DNA from: Tipula vernalis
Lineage: Eukaryota; Arthropoda; Insecta; Diptera; Tipulidae
NCBI GenBank assembly: GCA_958295665.1
Contig: OY282560.1
Coordinates: 95,457,930-95,521,929, forward strand
DNA length: 64,000 bases
Direction of reading: 5' to 3'
The position numbers and the translations under genes are program-made. The notes under the pieces were generated by a model. The model searched no databases and was not told where the DNA came from. It was given only the letters and a program-made list of their open reading frames with translations. Shown in pieces: positions 32,661-44,330 of the stretch. How positions within the stretch are numbered: the first letter of the stretch is position 1; each line of letters opens with the position of its first letter.

Positions 32661-35025
32661 ATGAGTGATGATACCTTTATAACTATTCAAGATGGAGATG
32701 TCCCATTGGCGGAATTATTATCTGAGTGGGACCTTTTGCATTTATATCCTAAATTAATCGGTAATGTGAAAATATTAAGTGTAAAATAGTTTAAATAGTA
32801 TGCTTAATCATGTATAGGATCTATACATATCTTTGGAGTAAATTCCTCCTTTAAGTCTTATATATTTTGTTTTAGATGGGGGCCTAGATATTCATTCTCT
32901 AACCGACATAACAGAAGATGATTTGAACACATTATTTCCCGAATTCAAAGAATTAGGAACAAAAATTAAATTTCGTTCAAAAATAGTGGAGTGGAGAAAG
33001 GCAAATGTATGCAAAAATAAACAAAAAACATTTGAAAAACGTTACACAAATAAATTTGTTGTATTTTTAATAGGGCATTAATGAATTAGCATCTACCGTT
33101 AGCATCACGAGTAGTTTTAATCCATATATTGTAGATTGGTTGAAATCTTCACAAAACTCATCGATTGGCTCCCCTACATCTTCAACTTCATCGTTCGTAC
33201 CGAATGCTAACACCAAATATACTTCAATGAAGGTAAAATTTCTATCTTATCCTTTAAGTTTTAAATTAAGAATATTAATTAACGGAATACTATTTTTTTC
33301 TTCAGGTAATTGATAACATGTTCGAGATACCATATATCACCGAACTACTGAATTCTCTGAATAAAAGTGCATCGAATGCTACACGCGATCTTTTATGCAA
33401 AAAGATCACAGCATATTTGTTGGAGGAAAAAGCTGAAAAATTAAATTCTATGGAATTTAAAATAATAGTAGATATAATTGTGAAGTATTGCCCGCTTGAA
33501 AAACCAGATTTTTATTTTCAAGATGGCAAAATAAAAAAAGGGAAACTGTTTTATAAGTACCGAAACTACAAAACAAATTTGAGGCAAGTTGGTTTGTTAA
33601 CGAACAAACACCCAAACAAGAAAGCAAAATTAGACGCATCTACTAACGAACCAGATGAACTAATTGAAGGTTGTAACTCTACAATGAATGAAATAACTGC
33701 TTAACATTAAATTTCATTTCTATTTACATAAGATTTAGATGAGAGCGTTGAAAGCAGCAAAGAGTGGCTAAAGTATCACTCAGAACCATGAGAGTAAGTG
33801 GAACGATATTGGAAAACAACAGCTGAAACTAGAATGAACTTCTTCCGCAACTCCATCGAGAAAAATGCAAAAGAATTTTTGAAAGAATGGCCACTTTTAA
33901 AATGTCCTCAAGCATATCATTTAGTAAGTTTTGTAAAAATTATATTGAGGACGATTATGATTTCTAAAATTGTATATTATGTGTTTATTTTCCTACGTAA
34001 TTGCCTTACGAAGCAAAATATTGATGAAATATTACAACATTTTGTGAATTTTATCGTTCTCAATATTTACATATGTATATGGTTTTAATTATTACTCCCT
34101 TTTAGATTGATATTGATTTCGGTCATTTATATCCGGACAAATCCACATTTTTTTTTAAAAAGTGGACAAATGAATTTTAACTAAGCTATATACTCAATTG
34201 ATTCCGAAAGTAAGAGACAAGCTGGTACAGGATGCTGGGAAAAAAATTAATGATATTATATTCAGTGAACGATTTCAAAATGATGAAATAAACTTGGAAC
34301 ACAAAAGTAAGGTTACTTTTTTCAACATTGTAAATTTCTATATATACACTTATCCATATATCTTACGCAAAAATTGGTCTAGTAATTGCTAGCTTTAGCA
34401 ATTATGTCACCAATTACAGCCTGAGTTCATACTCATTGATTAGTTCAGTGAAAGCGTGTATTCGGGTTTAATTGTATTCAAAGAAATTAATATACAAATT
34501 AGACAAATTCATTAGTATATTTTTTAAAAAATTTGTTTCTTGTCAATTCCAGATTTTGTTATTGCAGAATTATTTCGTCTCCTAAACGGTTATTTGACAC
34601 CAACAACTCGAAAAAAAAGCATCAAAAATAATCAAGTTTGGAAACCGTCGATTGTAGAATCATTCAATTCATTTATTAACTACGTTTCTGAAGTAAGCAG
34701 TATTAAAACTATATTAGAAGGCAAACAAATTAAGTACGCGGAATTCGGCCTTGCGGTTCAACCATCATTATTTGCAGAAATACAAACAAATGGTGGAATT
34801 AGTGAAATTAAAAAAATTTATTTATATTACGATGAAATTTTTTATGTTTTTGATAATATTATAAATGCAATAGACATCAATTTTAAATTATTTTATGTAA
34901 TGCAATTAAAATATCCATTTGAATGTATTAAATTATATAATTTTCTTGAGTATGCAATTTATAATATGCCTGATATAACAGACATTCCTTTTGAAATTAA
35001 AAATTTAAAAGACTTGTTAGACTAA
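32661..35025 (+). pseudogene. Gene 2 of two-gene element, copy 1: multi-exon SAM-domain protein
   Basis: Starts at ATG 32661. Exon 1 (32661-32760) ends in GTAATG; exon 2 (32876-33006) completes a SAM-like fold: PLAELLSEWDLLHLYPKLI then GGLDIHSLTDITEDDLNTLF and KIKFRSKIVEWRKAN. Exon 3 (33074-33232) is Ser/Thr-rich. Exon 4 (from 33306) reads MFEIPYITELLNSLNKSA and YFQDGKIKKGKLFYKYRN. Exon 5 (about 33735-33923) reads SSKEWLKYHSEP and FLKEWPLLKCPQAYHL, with a frame break near 33793. Exon 6 (34105-34307) reads IDIDFGHLYPDKSTF with a break near 34177. The last exon (34553-35025) has SLFAEIQTNGG and ends KNLKDLLD. Splice sites fit GT-AG and keep frame across exons 1-4. SAM domains mediate protein oligomerisation; by analogy with TNPA of CACTA it may be an accessory transposition protein, which is inference. 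Confidence 0.65.
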
Positions 35026-35141
35026 ATATTATTTATGTATACAACAGTGAAAAGAAACTAAGTTCAAGACTTAGAAATATGAATTATAATACATATGTAA
35101 TTATTATTTCCTATATAAATTTATATTATATGTATTATAAC

Positions 35142-35251
<110 letters not shown>

Positions 35252-35814
35252 AATTAAATCTGTGATTTATATTTGATACGTTATAATAAATTAGTATATA
35301 GTAATACGGATCTAATCCTAATTGAAATAAAATAAACTTTAATTAAATAAATTAGTTTCTTTAATTAATACATCCAAAATACAAATTTCCAAAAAATATT
35401 TTTCTTCTCCTGAAATAAATCCGATTTTAATTTAAACTAAAATTATTTAAGGCTAAAATTTATTGATTTTAGAACTAAACAACGATGGTTTGGATTAAAC
35501 TTAATTTGGTTAGAAATTGTTAGTCTTTTTACTGTAGGGACAAAATATTTATGCTTCAATTTAAAACATTTAGATTTCTTGTTAAACATCTATAATATTC
35601 AGATCAAAACTAAAACGTTTTTGATTCAATCGTGCATTCGCTTAATTTGAGTACTAAAGTTTCACATAAAAATAACGTTTGAAGTTTAGTTTTGTGTAAA
35701 GCAAATCTCAAAACAAACCCAAAACTTCTTGACGGATTATCGAAATCGTATTTGATTTAAAAATAATCATTTCTGTTTGATACTAATCATTTGTTTTTTC
35801 TGTGCAAGATTGAA

Positions 35815-36280
35815 CAATGACAAACGCTTTCATGTCTTCCGATTCGTCTCCCTGACGGAAACTAGGCCAGAAGTAATGCAGATAATGTAAATATATTTGC
35901 TCAACATCTTAGTAAAGTATTTATACCAATCGAACAAATTGGAAGCCGCAATTGGAAATCCAGCCAATTAATTACATGTGGCGCCAAGTACAAAAAATAT
36001 CAAGGAAAACATTGATCCAAGAAAAGCACCAGGGTATGATCTGATTAGTGGCAAAATACTCAAAATCGTACATACATTTTCAACGCTATAACCAGAACAG
36101 GCTACTTTCCTGAAACTTGGAAAATTTCGCAAATCATAATGATTTCAAAACATTGTAAAGATGAAATAAAAGTAAGCCTCTTTTTAAAAGCTAGCTTTCT
36201 AAACTAATTCTGCACGAGAAGAAAATTATTCCTGTTCATCAATTTGGATTTAGAGAAAAAGACGGGACCGTAGAACAAGT
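35815..36280 (+). pseudogene. Jockey-like LINE reverse transcriptase fragment
   Basis: Scattered frames give FAQHLSKVFIPIEQI near 35900, KKSTRV then D-rich text near 36025 (equivalent to KKAPGYDLI), FNAITRTGYFPETWKISQII at 36083-36145 and HQFGFREKDGTVEQVHRI at 36236-36290. These are the ordered blocks of the fingers of a Jockey-type reverse transcriptase. It is on the same strand as the endonuclease piece at 21609-22080. It is cut at 36280 by the BEL/Pao remnant. Frameshifts are frequent and no palm motif is present. Confidence 0.65.
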
Positions 36281-38540
36281 TCATAGAATAAGAAAAGTGC
36301 TGCGCTGCAGCGTTTTTAGACATTGCGCAAGCATTGATTTTTCGATTCGACCTCCTACTCTCAAAAGACCGCTTTTGTCGAGAAATTGATTCAATGATTG
36401 TGTTTTGCTTTTGGGTGAGACCATACTACTCTCCTGTAAGTCCTTAATTTCTTGGGTAAAAGTTAATGACTGGGAGTACCGTAAAATTTCAGCCTGTGCA
36501 TATAGCCAATCAGATCGGTTTGTATTGTTAGATGTGATTCTTCTTCTGCGGCATAGTAAGATGAACTTCCGGATTATCAGAAGAATTCGTATGACTTTAT
36601 CATAACTCGAATATTTCTCGCTTAGGTCGTCAATTATAGATTTTGACGTGTCACTGCAGATTGCGATCAAAACTTGTGCTTTATTTCTTCGTTCTGGTTG
36701 ATTAGTTGGCTCTGATTTCTGGAAGGTTGGCCAGGAGTCCACTGCTAACTTTAACAACGCTGATTCATTCCACCATAGTGAAAGAGTTTTTAACTCTTGT
36801 GGGCACAAACCTCGGGTAGCACAATCCGCCGGATTGACCTTTGATGCTATGTGCTGCCACCTTCCTCGCGGAAGGACTTCTAATATTTCACTTGTTTGAT
36901 TGGCTACAAATGTTTTCCACCGACGCGGAGGTTCGGCAAGCCAGTTTAAAACAATTGTGGAATCGGTCCATTCAAACAGCTGAGGGTTCGGAATAGCCAG
37001 TAGTTTCTGAAGATGTTTCATCAGGCACCATTCAATTCCAAGCGAGGTAGTGATATGTTTTTAATTGGGGCAACCTTGGTTTTTGCAGCTATTAGATTTG
37101 TAATATAGTTGCCATTGTAGTATGTTCGTAAATAAACTGAAGCAGCGAAAGCAACCTCGCTCGCATCACAGAATCCGTGCAGTTGACATTCTTCCTTGGT
37201 AATTTGCAACCATCTCGGAATTGCTAAGACAGAAATATCACACGCTTCATTTCTAATTATTAGCCATTGATCCTGCACTTTTGGTGGTAATTCCTAGTCC
37301 CAACTTAAATCAAAGAACCATAGAGCTTGAAAAAATACCTTTGTTTTGATGGTATATGGTGACAAGAGGCCTAGTGGATCAAAGATCCGACTTGCTTCGA
37401 ATAGTATTTGTCTCTTCGTCATTGGAGCTACCTCATCTAATATGATATGATAAGTGAATTTATCAGGATTTGGTTCCCACTGCAACCCCAGTACCTTGAT
37501 TTCAGGGTCTTTTTTATCTTTGGAATGGACGCTATAAAATCAGCAACTTTCATTTCAGTCAATAACTCAGACGGATTCGGTCATTAGCTGTGCAACCTGC
37601 TTCGCCAATTCTATTGCTTCTGGTAGCGATGGTGCTCCGGTTAGTAAACCATCAATGTTAATGTCTTTTAATAACGCTTGTGATGCCTTCGGATATTCTT
37701 CCGAGTTAACTTCAGCCTTATGATTATTCACTCTTGTCGCCAGGTATGGTGCTGACGCCAATCATCCGTATGTGAGCGTGTTTAATTCGTAGTGTTTGAT
37801 AGATTCATTTGGTGTTCTCCGCCACACTATTCGTTGATATCGGCGATCGGCTTGGTGTATCCATATCTGTCGGTACATCTTCTTCGCATCCGCTGTAAAC
37901 ACGATTTTATGAATGCGGAATCGTATTAAGATATCACTTAAAAGATTTTGCAGAATTGGTCCTGTAAGTAAATTGTCATTTAGTGAGAAGCCCGAGCTGG
38001 TTTTGGCTGACGCGTCAAAAACAACCCGCAGTTTGGTCGTTGTAGACGTTTCCTTCCACACGCCATGATATGGAAGATACACATAGTCGATAGATCTTTC
38101 TGGGCAATCTACTTCTACCATATAGCCGAGTCGTAAATACTCCTCCAAAAATTCAACGTATTGTTCTTGCAGGCCTCAATTTTTCTTGAATTTTCTCTCC
38201 ATACCTTTCAGTCGGTTGACAGCCATAGGTAATGATTCCTTGAAAGGGTTAATCGTGGATTTTAAGGGCAATTTCACCATGTAATGGTTATCATCTAATC
38301 GTGTGGTCGTTGTTTTAAACAATTCTCCAAAAATCTGATGTTCTGGTAGTCGTGGTGTGGGACCAAATACCTCTTCCGATTCCCAGAATTGTTTTAATGT
38401 CTTATCTAACCTATTATTATCGACAATAATGGTTCCACATTGAGTATGGAATTCTGTGTATGTGTCGTCTTACCCGTTTGTACCCATCCTAAATGTGTAT
38501 CTTGAGTATAGATCTGGTTGGAATCCTTCAACTGGTCTGG
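36281..38540 (-). pseudogene. BEL/Pao pol (element BEL-4): reverse transcriptase and RNase H
   Basis: Minus-strand blocks: reverse transcriptase entry (LRLGYMVEVDCPERSIDYVY, YLPYHGVWKE, TKLRVVFDASAKTSSGFSLN, TADAKKMYRQI) at 38148-37762; an active-site region where the usual Y-V-D-D is changed to NIDGLLTGA near 37650; the connection (LGLQWEPNPDKFTYHI, RIFDPLGLLSPYTIK) at 37485-37294; RNase H (LHGFCDASEVAFAASVYL, ISLPRLELNGA) at 37278-37021; then FEWTDSTIVLNWLAEPPRRW to SGLLRVGGRIE, with the end at 36281. Integrase and 3' LTR are missing. The altered second active-site aspartate shows decay even apart from the frame breaks. The 246-codon block at 37021-36281 is the longest clean one. Confidence 0.85.
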
Positions 38541-38542
38541 TT

Positions 38543-39010
38543 TCATAATTTCGAAGAACTTATCCGCTCCGATAAGCAAATCAATTTTCGATGCTGCGAT
38601 CTTGGACTTATGTCAGCTAATGGTAAGGCTGAGATGGATTTGCAATCTAACCAGTTAATCTTTTTCACAGAGTTTACTGATGTTATGGATGGTACAACAT
38701 ATGCGGAAATATTAAATGAGACACTTGACTTAAAGTGTGGTGAAATAACGACATCCACAATTCCTCTCGTGGTAACAAGCTTTCGATTGGCTATCCCCTG
38801 AATGCAAATTTTTCCACTGGTACGTGTTAACCCCAATTTCTGGACCAGATTTTCTGTGACGAATGAGTTTTGAGACCCAGAGTCAAGTAAAGTTCGACAT
38901 AGTTGCCACTGACCACTTCTATCCTGAACCTTTACTGTGGCGGTTGGCAAAATAGCTGGATTAATCATGTCACCGGCTTGCAGACATTCATCGCACGCCC
39001 GATTTACCAT
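38543..39010 (-). pseudogene. BEL/Pao aspartic protease (element BEL-4)
   Basis: A 155-codon frame with TATVKVQDRSGQWQLCRTLL then DSGSQNSFVTENLVQKLGL, the DUF1758-type BEL protease with its DSG triad, followed by CIQGIAN and SFNISAYVVPSITS. It directly precedes the reverse transcriptase of the same strand. The gag region that should lie to its right (39011-40000) was not recognised. A one-base shift near 38600 ends the frame before the usual LLIGAD segment. Confidence 0.8.
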
Positions 39011-40029
39011 CCTGAATTCGTTTGATTATCAAAAAATTAAACTTAAAATGTTACCTAAAGAAAGAACTACGAATGTTAAACACGAATTGTATGCACTGGA
39101 ATCGTGTGTAGTGGAATTGTGCTAGTCGAATAATCCTAGAATCGTAATAACTCCAGCAACAGAAATATTTTTTATCATTACTATACCTTCACCATCTTTT
39201 TGAAAGGTATCCCCTTCTTTTATTATCAATTAGCTTCTTTGTACGTTGCACATTTTATTAATTTAAAATCCATAGTTATACAGTCGATAGTTTTAATAAA
39301 ATATTAAAGTGTGGGTTTGTGTTTCATTTGTGTAACTAACAAGTTATAATGCAAGTTAAATTGTGCAAGTTAAATTGTTCCCCAGTCGAATTGTGCCAAG
39401 TGAAATTGTCCCAGTGGAATTACGTCCAGTGGAATTATGTCTAGTGGAATTGTGCTAGTGGAATCTACCGGTTACCTCATATTGCGTTACACAAACGATT
39501 GAAAATAAAAAGCCGTCCTCTCAATTTTCCGTAACAAACGGGTAACGGAAACTGGTTGGGCCCCATTTATTGATGGTTGTGCCGCTGGTATGGCAGCACC
39601 AGAAAATGTGCAGGATTTTATAAGGCAACCTGATAGTTGTATTCCAACCTAGTACTCTAAATGTTTCAGATAATGCAATGTAAAATTAAGCGTTGGAATT
39701 TAGAATGGGATGAGGCCAACCAAATCCAACAAAATGTGTTGGAAATTTCCGAAACAGAAGAAGAGACACATTCCGAGGTTATGAAAAACAGAAAAGTCGA
39801 TGAAGCTCATTTCTTCATCTTCATCTTCTGTACTTTCCACCTCCACGCTAAAATCACGGCTTAAAGAAATTAATCGTAAGTAATGAATTTGTGTAAAAAT
39901 ACGTCATGGGAACATCATTCGTAAACTGAAATTGAAAAAAAAAAATTGTGAAACACAGCAACAAGTTTGGACAAGAAATTAAAACAGCCACATATAGCGC
40001 ACTGCGCAACCCAATTAAATATTGTATAT
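39011..40029. other. Unassigned stretch with a degenerate AGTGGAATTGTG repeat
   Basis: No BEL gag could be read here. Near 39084-39130 and 39355-39470 there are about nine imperfect copies of a 12-15 base word close to AGTGGAATTGTGC. A small plus-strand frame at 39550-39864 (starting GPFIDGCAAGMAAPENVQDF-like text) has no recognised family. Confidence 0.5.
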
Positions 40030-40465
40030 TGTTACGTTTTTGCCTTGTCACTCAAGGTTCGTCTCACTTGATTGCCAATAATACAAAATCAATTTAATTT
40101 ATCCCAACGTATTTATTTATTTCACACAAGAATTATTACCACACAGTTTATCAATAAAAATTCACAAAACCACTTTATATAAATTATTCTCAAATTTTAC
40201 TGATCACTTTTACTTTTTATTTCGCACAAAAACACTTTTTAAATCACTTTTTAATTCCTTTTAATCTTTACACTATCGCTTACCAAATATTACTAATTCT
40301 TTTTATATACACAAACCAAACTTCTAGAAAGCTCATGACTTTTCCAGTTAGAATAGTGTAGAAACATTTAGAACAATTTTATCATGGAAAATTCCATTTT
40401 AGTACAGTTAAAAATTGAGCTATTCATTTAACTTCTTCTATTACACACTAGGTGTCACCGTCACA
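40030..40465 (-). repeat. Possible solo LTR (436 bp)
   Basis: On the minus strand it starts TGTGACGGTGACACCTAG and ends GCAAAAACGTAACA, with TG...CA ends and AATAAA-like text inside. The flanks are not identical (ATAT and ATAG). It could be the 5' LTR of BEL-4 with the gag deleted or an unrelated solo LTR. No second copy is present for proof. Confidence 0.35.
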
Positions 40466-40539
40466 ATAGCAAATATATCATTTTTGGCAGGCAATATGAA
40501 AATTGCTGCTGAACCAATAAATACTATTTTGCAAAGTAT

Positions 40540-40835
40540 TTTAGAATGATGGTGACATCACTCAGGGACACTATGAATACAAGAATGTCTACATTAGAGC
40601 TCAGAGTTAGCGCTATAGAAGATCATGTCATCACTTTATAGGCCCTTATTGGAAGAGTCCGCTAAAGTTGAGCAATTTTATTCTAGAATCGACAGTTCTT
40701 CAAATAACCAAACGATAAAGGAGAATTTGGTAATTCCAACTAATTGGCCAGGGCTTCAAATAGATTCGTTGTCAAAATTCGAAGAATTAGACTTACCAAT
40801 CATAAAGATTCAAACTTTTTCAACAATTTGTTAAT
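40540..40835 (+). pseudogene. DUF4806-like accessory protein remnant beside a CMC transposase
   Basis: Frames across this stretch read MSTLELRVSAIEDHVITL (a short coiled-coil-like part), then LLEESAKVEQFYSRIDSS and NWPGLQIDSLSKFEELDL. The last segment resembles the start of the DUF4806 domain found in insect proteins, several associated with transposons. There is a frame change near 40640 and the domain end is lost. It converges on a CMC-like transposase at 41176-42192. Identification is tentative. Confidence 0.4.
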
Positions 40836-41175
40836 TAATACGTATTATAGTTTAATATTCTTCTTAATTCACTTCTGAATTATTTTAAATTATGCGGACC
40901 ATACCAATTTTGTAGTGTTTTTGGTTTTACTTAGAGAAATTATGTGGATATAATTCACTAGTTAGAATTACTCCTCACAATTTATACTGTAAAATATATT
41001 AGGATTAGAAGATTCTATTGGATCCAAAACAAAAATTCATCACGATATTTTATCTTGTGTCCATAAATAAACGGGATCCGATTTGCTTCAATACCATATT
41101 CCATTGCAATAATATCCTTGTATAAATTTAGGAACCATTTGGTTTCAAAATTATTTTTTAAACTGAAATTATCTT

Positions 41176-42192
41176 TCATCTATGGAGTAGTACCCACAAA
41201 TATTTTTTGGTATTTGATTCATTCGTTTTTAAAAGAAATTTAAAAAGTGGATAACTGTTTTTTGATACAGAGGGACGGATTCGTTTAGTTACTTCAGACA
41301 TCCGATTTGCCAATTGAACTAGTGGTAAGCATCCGTTCTTTATTTTTGTTTTAATCTGGTACAATGTGTTCTCAAATGGATACGTAGAAATTATTGGCAA
41401 AACATAGTTTTCAACAAAATGTTCTGACAAAGATGTTCACAACGGACGCTTCCCAATGCAGCTTAGCACAACGAAATTGTAGTAGTCATCTATAGGTAAG
41501 CCTAGATAATTAATAAGCAAAAATTTCTATTTCTGTTACTCCGCGATGTATTTCATCAGGTAATTTGGTGTTTAGCAATTTTTCATTTCTGATAAGAATT
41601 GTTTTGGAGTCCCATTTCGTATCGTATCCCAAACTTTCTTCTTTAAAACCCACTAAATATCTTTTTACTATTCCTAGATGTAAAATGTGTAAAGCATCTC
41701 CTACAATTATGTCTTAAACCATATCTAATGATTGAATTTTTTAGCAACGGGGTTATTATAGGTTCCAATGTTGTCCTCAAAATAAGTCCTTCGGATACTT
41801 TTATTTTGAAATAACCGTGGTGTAACCCAAAAATTCTGAGCGGCCTATTTTGATTATGAAACACGGTTGTGTGTTAAAATATGCAGTTCCATTTATAAAT
41901 GATCGTGCCGATGTGTCACATATAAAACAGCATATTTTCACGTGCAGCTTGTGATTATTTATTAAAATGCCATTGTCAATAATCGGAATTATTTTGTCCA
42001 CGAATGGCTTTAAAAACTTCTCTATTTTTATTGGTTTCATTGTTCCAAAAAATATTCCAATTGCCCAGTACAGTTCAAAATTATACTTTTGAACTTCGGA
42101 AAATTGGCAATCCATCAATATTTATATTTAGAGAAATTCAAATTGATTCTTTAAGATTTTCAAAGTGTCAGATTTATTTGTTTCTTCATTAG
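41176..42192 (-). pseudogene. CMC-like transposase remnant (third CMC element)
   Basis: Minus-strand blocks parallel the transposase nested in the Tigger: NINIDGLPIFRSSK near 42125-42085, FFGTMKPIKIEKFLKPFVDK, HVKICCFICDTSARSFINGT at 42040-41890 (compare FICDAPAKSF), LHHGYFKIK near 41820, and a C-terminal block MSEHFVENYVLPIISTYPFE then LANRMSEVTKRI at 41430-41300. Frames are broken at several points and the DPMH-type region is poorly kept. No termini were found. It is a different family from the two-gene element because it lacks the zinc fingers and MHDVMEGV boxes. Confidence 0.6.
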
Positions 42193-42489
42193 CAACTCCA
42201 TTCCTAAGTAAGTATTTACCAAACTAAAATCTCAGCAAAGAATTTACAATCCAAATTAATGCCCCTAATAAGTAAGTGAAACTTATTTTGAAAGATTGCT
42301 TTTATGAGCCAAATAAACTTATGTCAGACGATCTTTTGCTAAGCAGGGGTACAACGAAATTAGTGAACTGGCATGTCCAAACATCTAAATGCATTGCAAT
42401 CAAAATTTAGAGGCAGGAATCGTTCAAGAAATGGTGATCTTTTTTTACCGCTGATTTATTTTCTTTTTTGTTGGGACCATATATGCCAA

Positions 42490-42790
42490 AAATAAAGTAC
42501 TAGTCAATTCAACCTTAACTTCCCAACTCATTTCAACCACCCCAGTCATTCCTCAAATCAACACTGCCCAAAAACTACTTGAGTACATAAACTCAACTCA
42601 AATCAACTCTATGGCTCTCAACCCTCAACTGAACTCCAAACTCAACGGCCACCTCAATCCCAAAATCAACTCGATTTAAAAAACTACATCCGAATAAGAA
42701 CTCAACCCAACTCGACCCCAATGCGACGCCCAGCTCAGCCTTAATTTAACCACAAACTCAATGCTTAACTCAACACTAAATCGTACTAAC
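42490..42790 (+). repeat. Degenerate AACTCAA-rich simple repeat
   Basis: Some twenty occurrences of ACTCAA or close variants in 300 bases, in varying spacing, C- and A-rich and nearly free of G. It ends next to the mariner tail. It looks like a decayed microsatellite or minisatellite. Confidence 0.6.
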
Positions 42791-42821
42791 GCAATCTCAA
42801 ACATGCTCAACGTGAGATAAG

Positions 42822-42967
42822 AGCTTTTTTGAGTGCGGAATCATGAAGTTGCCTGAAGGATGGCAAAAGGTAATTGAACAAAATGGACAATATATATTGT
42901 TTAATAAAGTGTTTACCATAAAAAATTCGCCTTTCATTAACAAAATTACCTTTTGGCCAACCCAATA
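42822..42967 (+). pseudogene. Mariner (irritans-type) 3' end: transposase C-terminus and inverted repeat
   Basis: A frame reads MKLPEGWQKVIEQNGQYI, the C-terminus of mariner transposases, followed by about 60 bases and then ACCTTTTGGCCAACCCAATA. On the minus strand this is TATTGGGTTGGCCAAAAGGT, the well-known outer repeat of irritans/cecropia-type mariners, with TA at the end. The rest of the transposase and the other terminus are missing. Confidence 0.75.
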
Positions 42968-42969
42968 GA

Positions 42970-43720
42970 TTTTAGAGATGTTCGGCATACAATACGAACA
43001 CCCTCAACAGAGTAACATCAATAAGCTACTTCCCCCTTTTATTACTCAAACTTTTAGTAATTAAATTGATGTCTGCAATCTTTATTAGTCAAATTATTGT
43101 GGCCACGGATAACCGAACGGACGAAAGACTGCAAACCGAAACCATATACCAATTTTTACAAAAATGTTTGTAAATCTTTTATTTTCTATCAATTTCAGAG
43201 ATATTGGTCAACAAAATCCTTCATATGTACGAATATCCCTCATCAAAATAACGTAAAAGGCCTCTTCCCCTTGGATTGACATGGAGGGAGGAAAGGCGAC
43301 AACCCGAAACCATATAGAACTTATTTTTACAAAAATGCTTAAAATCACGCCCAGCAAAACAAAACAAAAAGAAGGAAGATAACACATAGTACATTAGTGC
43401 TGTATGCCGCAAGCGACTAAACGAACTAAACTAAAAAGAATCTTAAGTTTCATCGATATAAACCGCCAGGTGATATCGAGAACTGACCTAAATAGCAGCC
43501 TATTTTAGGTTTAAATCACAAAAAAATAGGCTTCAAAGAGAGAATAGGATTCATAGGATCAGCTACATCAAAAAATTAAGGTCTCAATTGGTCCAGTAGC
43601 GTAACTAGAAATTGCGGCTATGAACAAATCAAGTTTTTAGCGAGAAAGGTGCTGGGCCGGTGAGTTTGGTATGAAACAAATGACGCATTTCACTAGAAAA
43701 TCACAGGCGACTTTTTCTGA
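42970..43720. other. Unassigned stretch with a 40-bp repeated segment
   Basis: Two diverged direct copies of a segment starting AACC(C)GAAACCATAT and running into TTTTTACAAAAATG lie at about 43134-43175 and 43301-43344. No protein was recognised. The stretch leads into the Helitron coding remnant. Confidence 0.35.
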
Positions 43721-44330
43721 ATGAATTTCAAGAATAGGGGCCCTGCGATAGTGCAGATCGATCGAATTTATTGGCGCGAATTTTTAAAATCAAACTCAAC
43801 TCCCTGATTGTTGATATTACGAAGCACGGAATTTTCGGAATATCCATTGCACACGTCTACAACATTGAATTTAAAAAGCGAGGCTTTCCTCATGCACACA
43901 TTCTGGGGACCTTAAGAGCCGAAGACAAATTTACAACAGTGCTGAAATTCCATCAGAAACGAGGCCAAATCTTCTAAAAGTTGTGCTCAAATTTATGAGT
44001 CTCAGGTATCCAAATGCGAATTGCATGAAGGACGTTCAATGGTCAAAACAATTTCCAAAATGCTTCAATGATATCACCCTTCTAAATATCAATGATTATC
44101 CATCGTATAGACGTCGCGCTGATGTGCAGGCTTTGGTCAGAAGTGAAAGCATAGACAACCAATTCATCGTTCCATACAACTCTTATTTATTACTGAAGTA
44201 TAACGCACATACGAGTGTAAATGTGGAAGTCGCTACATCTCTCCGATTTGTAAAGTACATTCGATTGTGCGAATATTACCATCACTTCAAACGGACAGCC
44301 GGAATTACGTATAAATGAGGTTTCTAACTT
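43721..44330 (+). pseudogene. Helitron Rep/helicase protein, N-terminal part (Helitron-like N domain)
   Basis: Frames read LLARIFKIKLNSLIVDI, then IAHVYNIEFKKRGFPHAHIL, the two-histidine HUH-type region of Helitron replication initiators; then KFMSLRYPNANCMKD and CSKQFPK-like text (QWSKQFPKCFND), SYRRR, and FIVPYNSYLLLKYNAHTSVN to FVKYI. This order matches Helitron RepHel proteins. The upstream zinc-finger part is missing and there is a shift at about 43980. The HUH nuclease would nick single-stranded ends for rolling-circle transposition. No 5' TC or 3' hairpin-CTRR end was found. Confidence 0.75.

Noticed and set aside
36281..40465. BEL-4 as a complete element with the 436-bp repeat as its 5' LTR
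   Set aside because: No primer site follows the repeat and no gag was read between, so linkage is left open.
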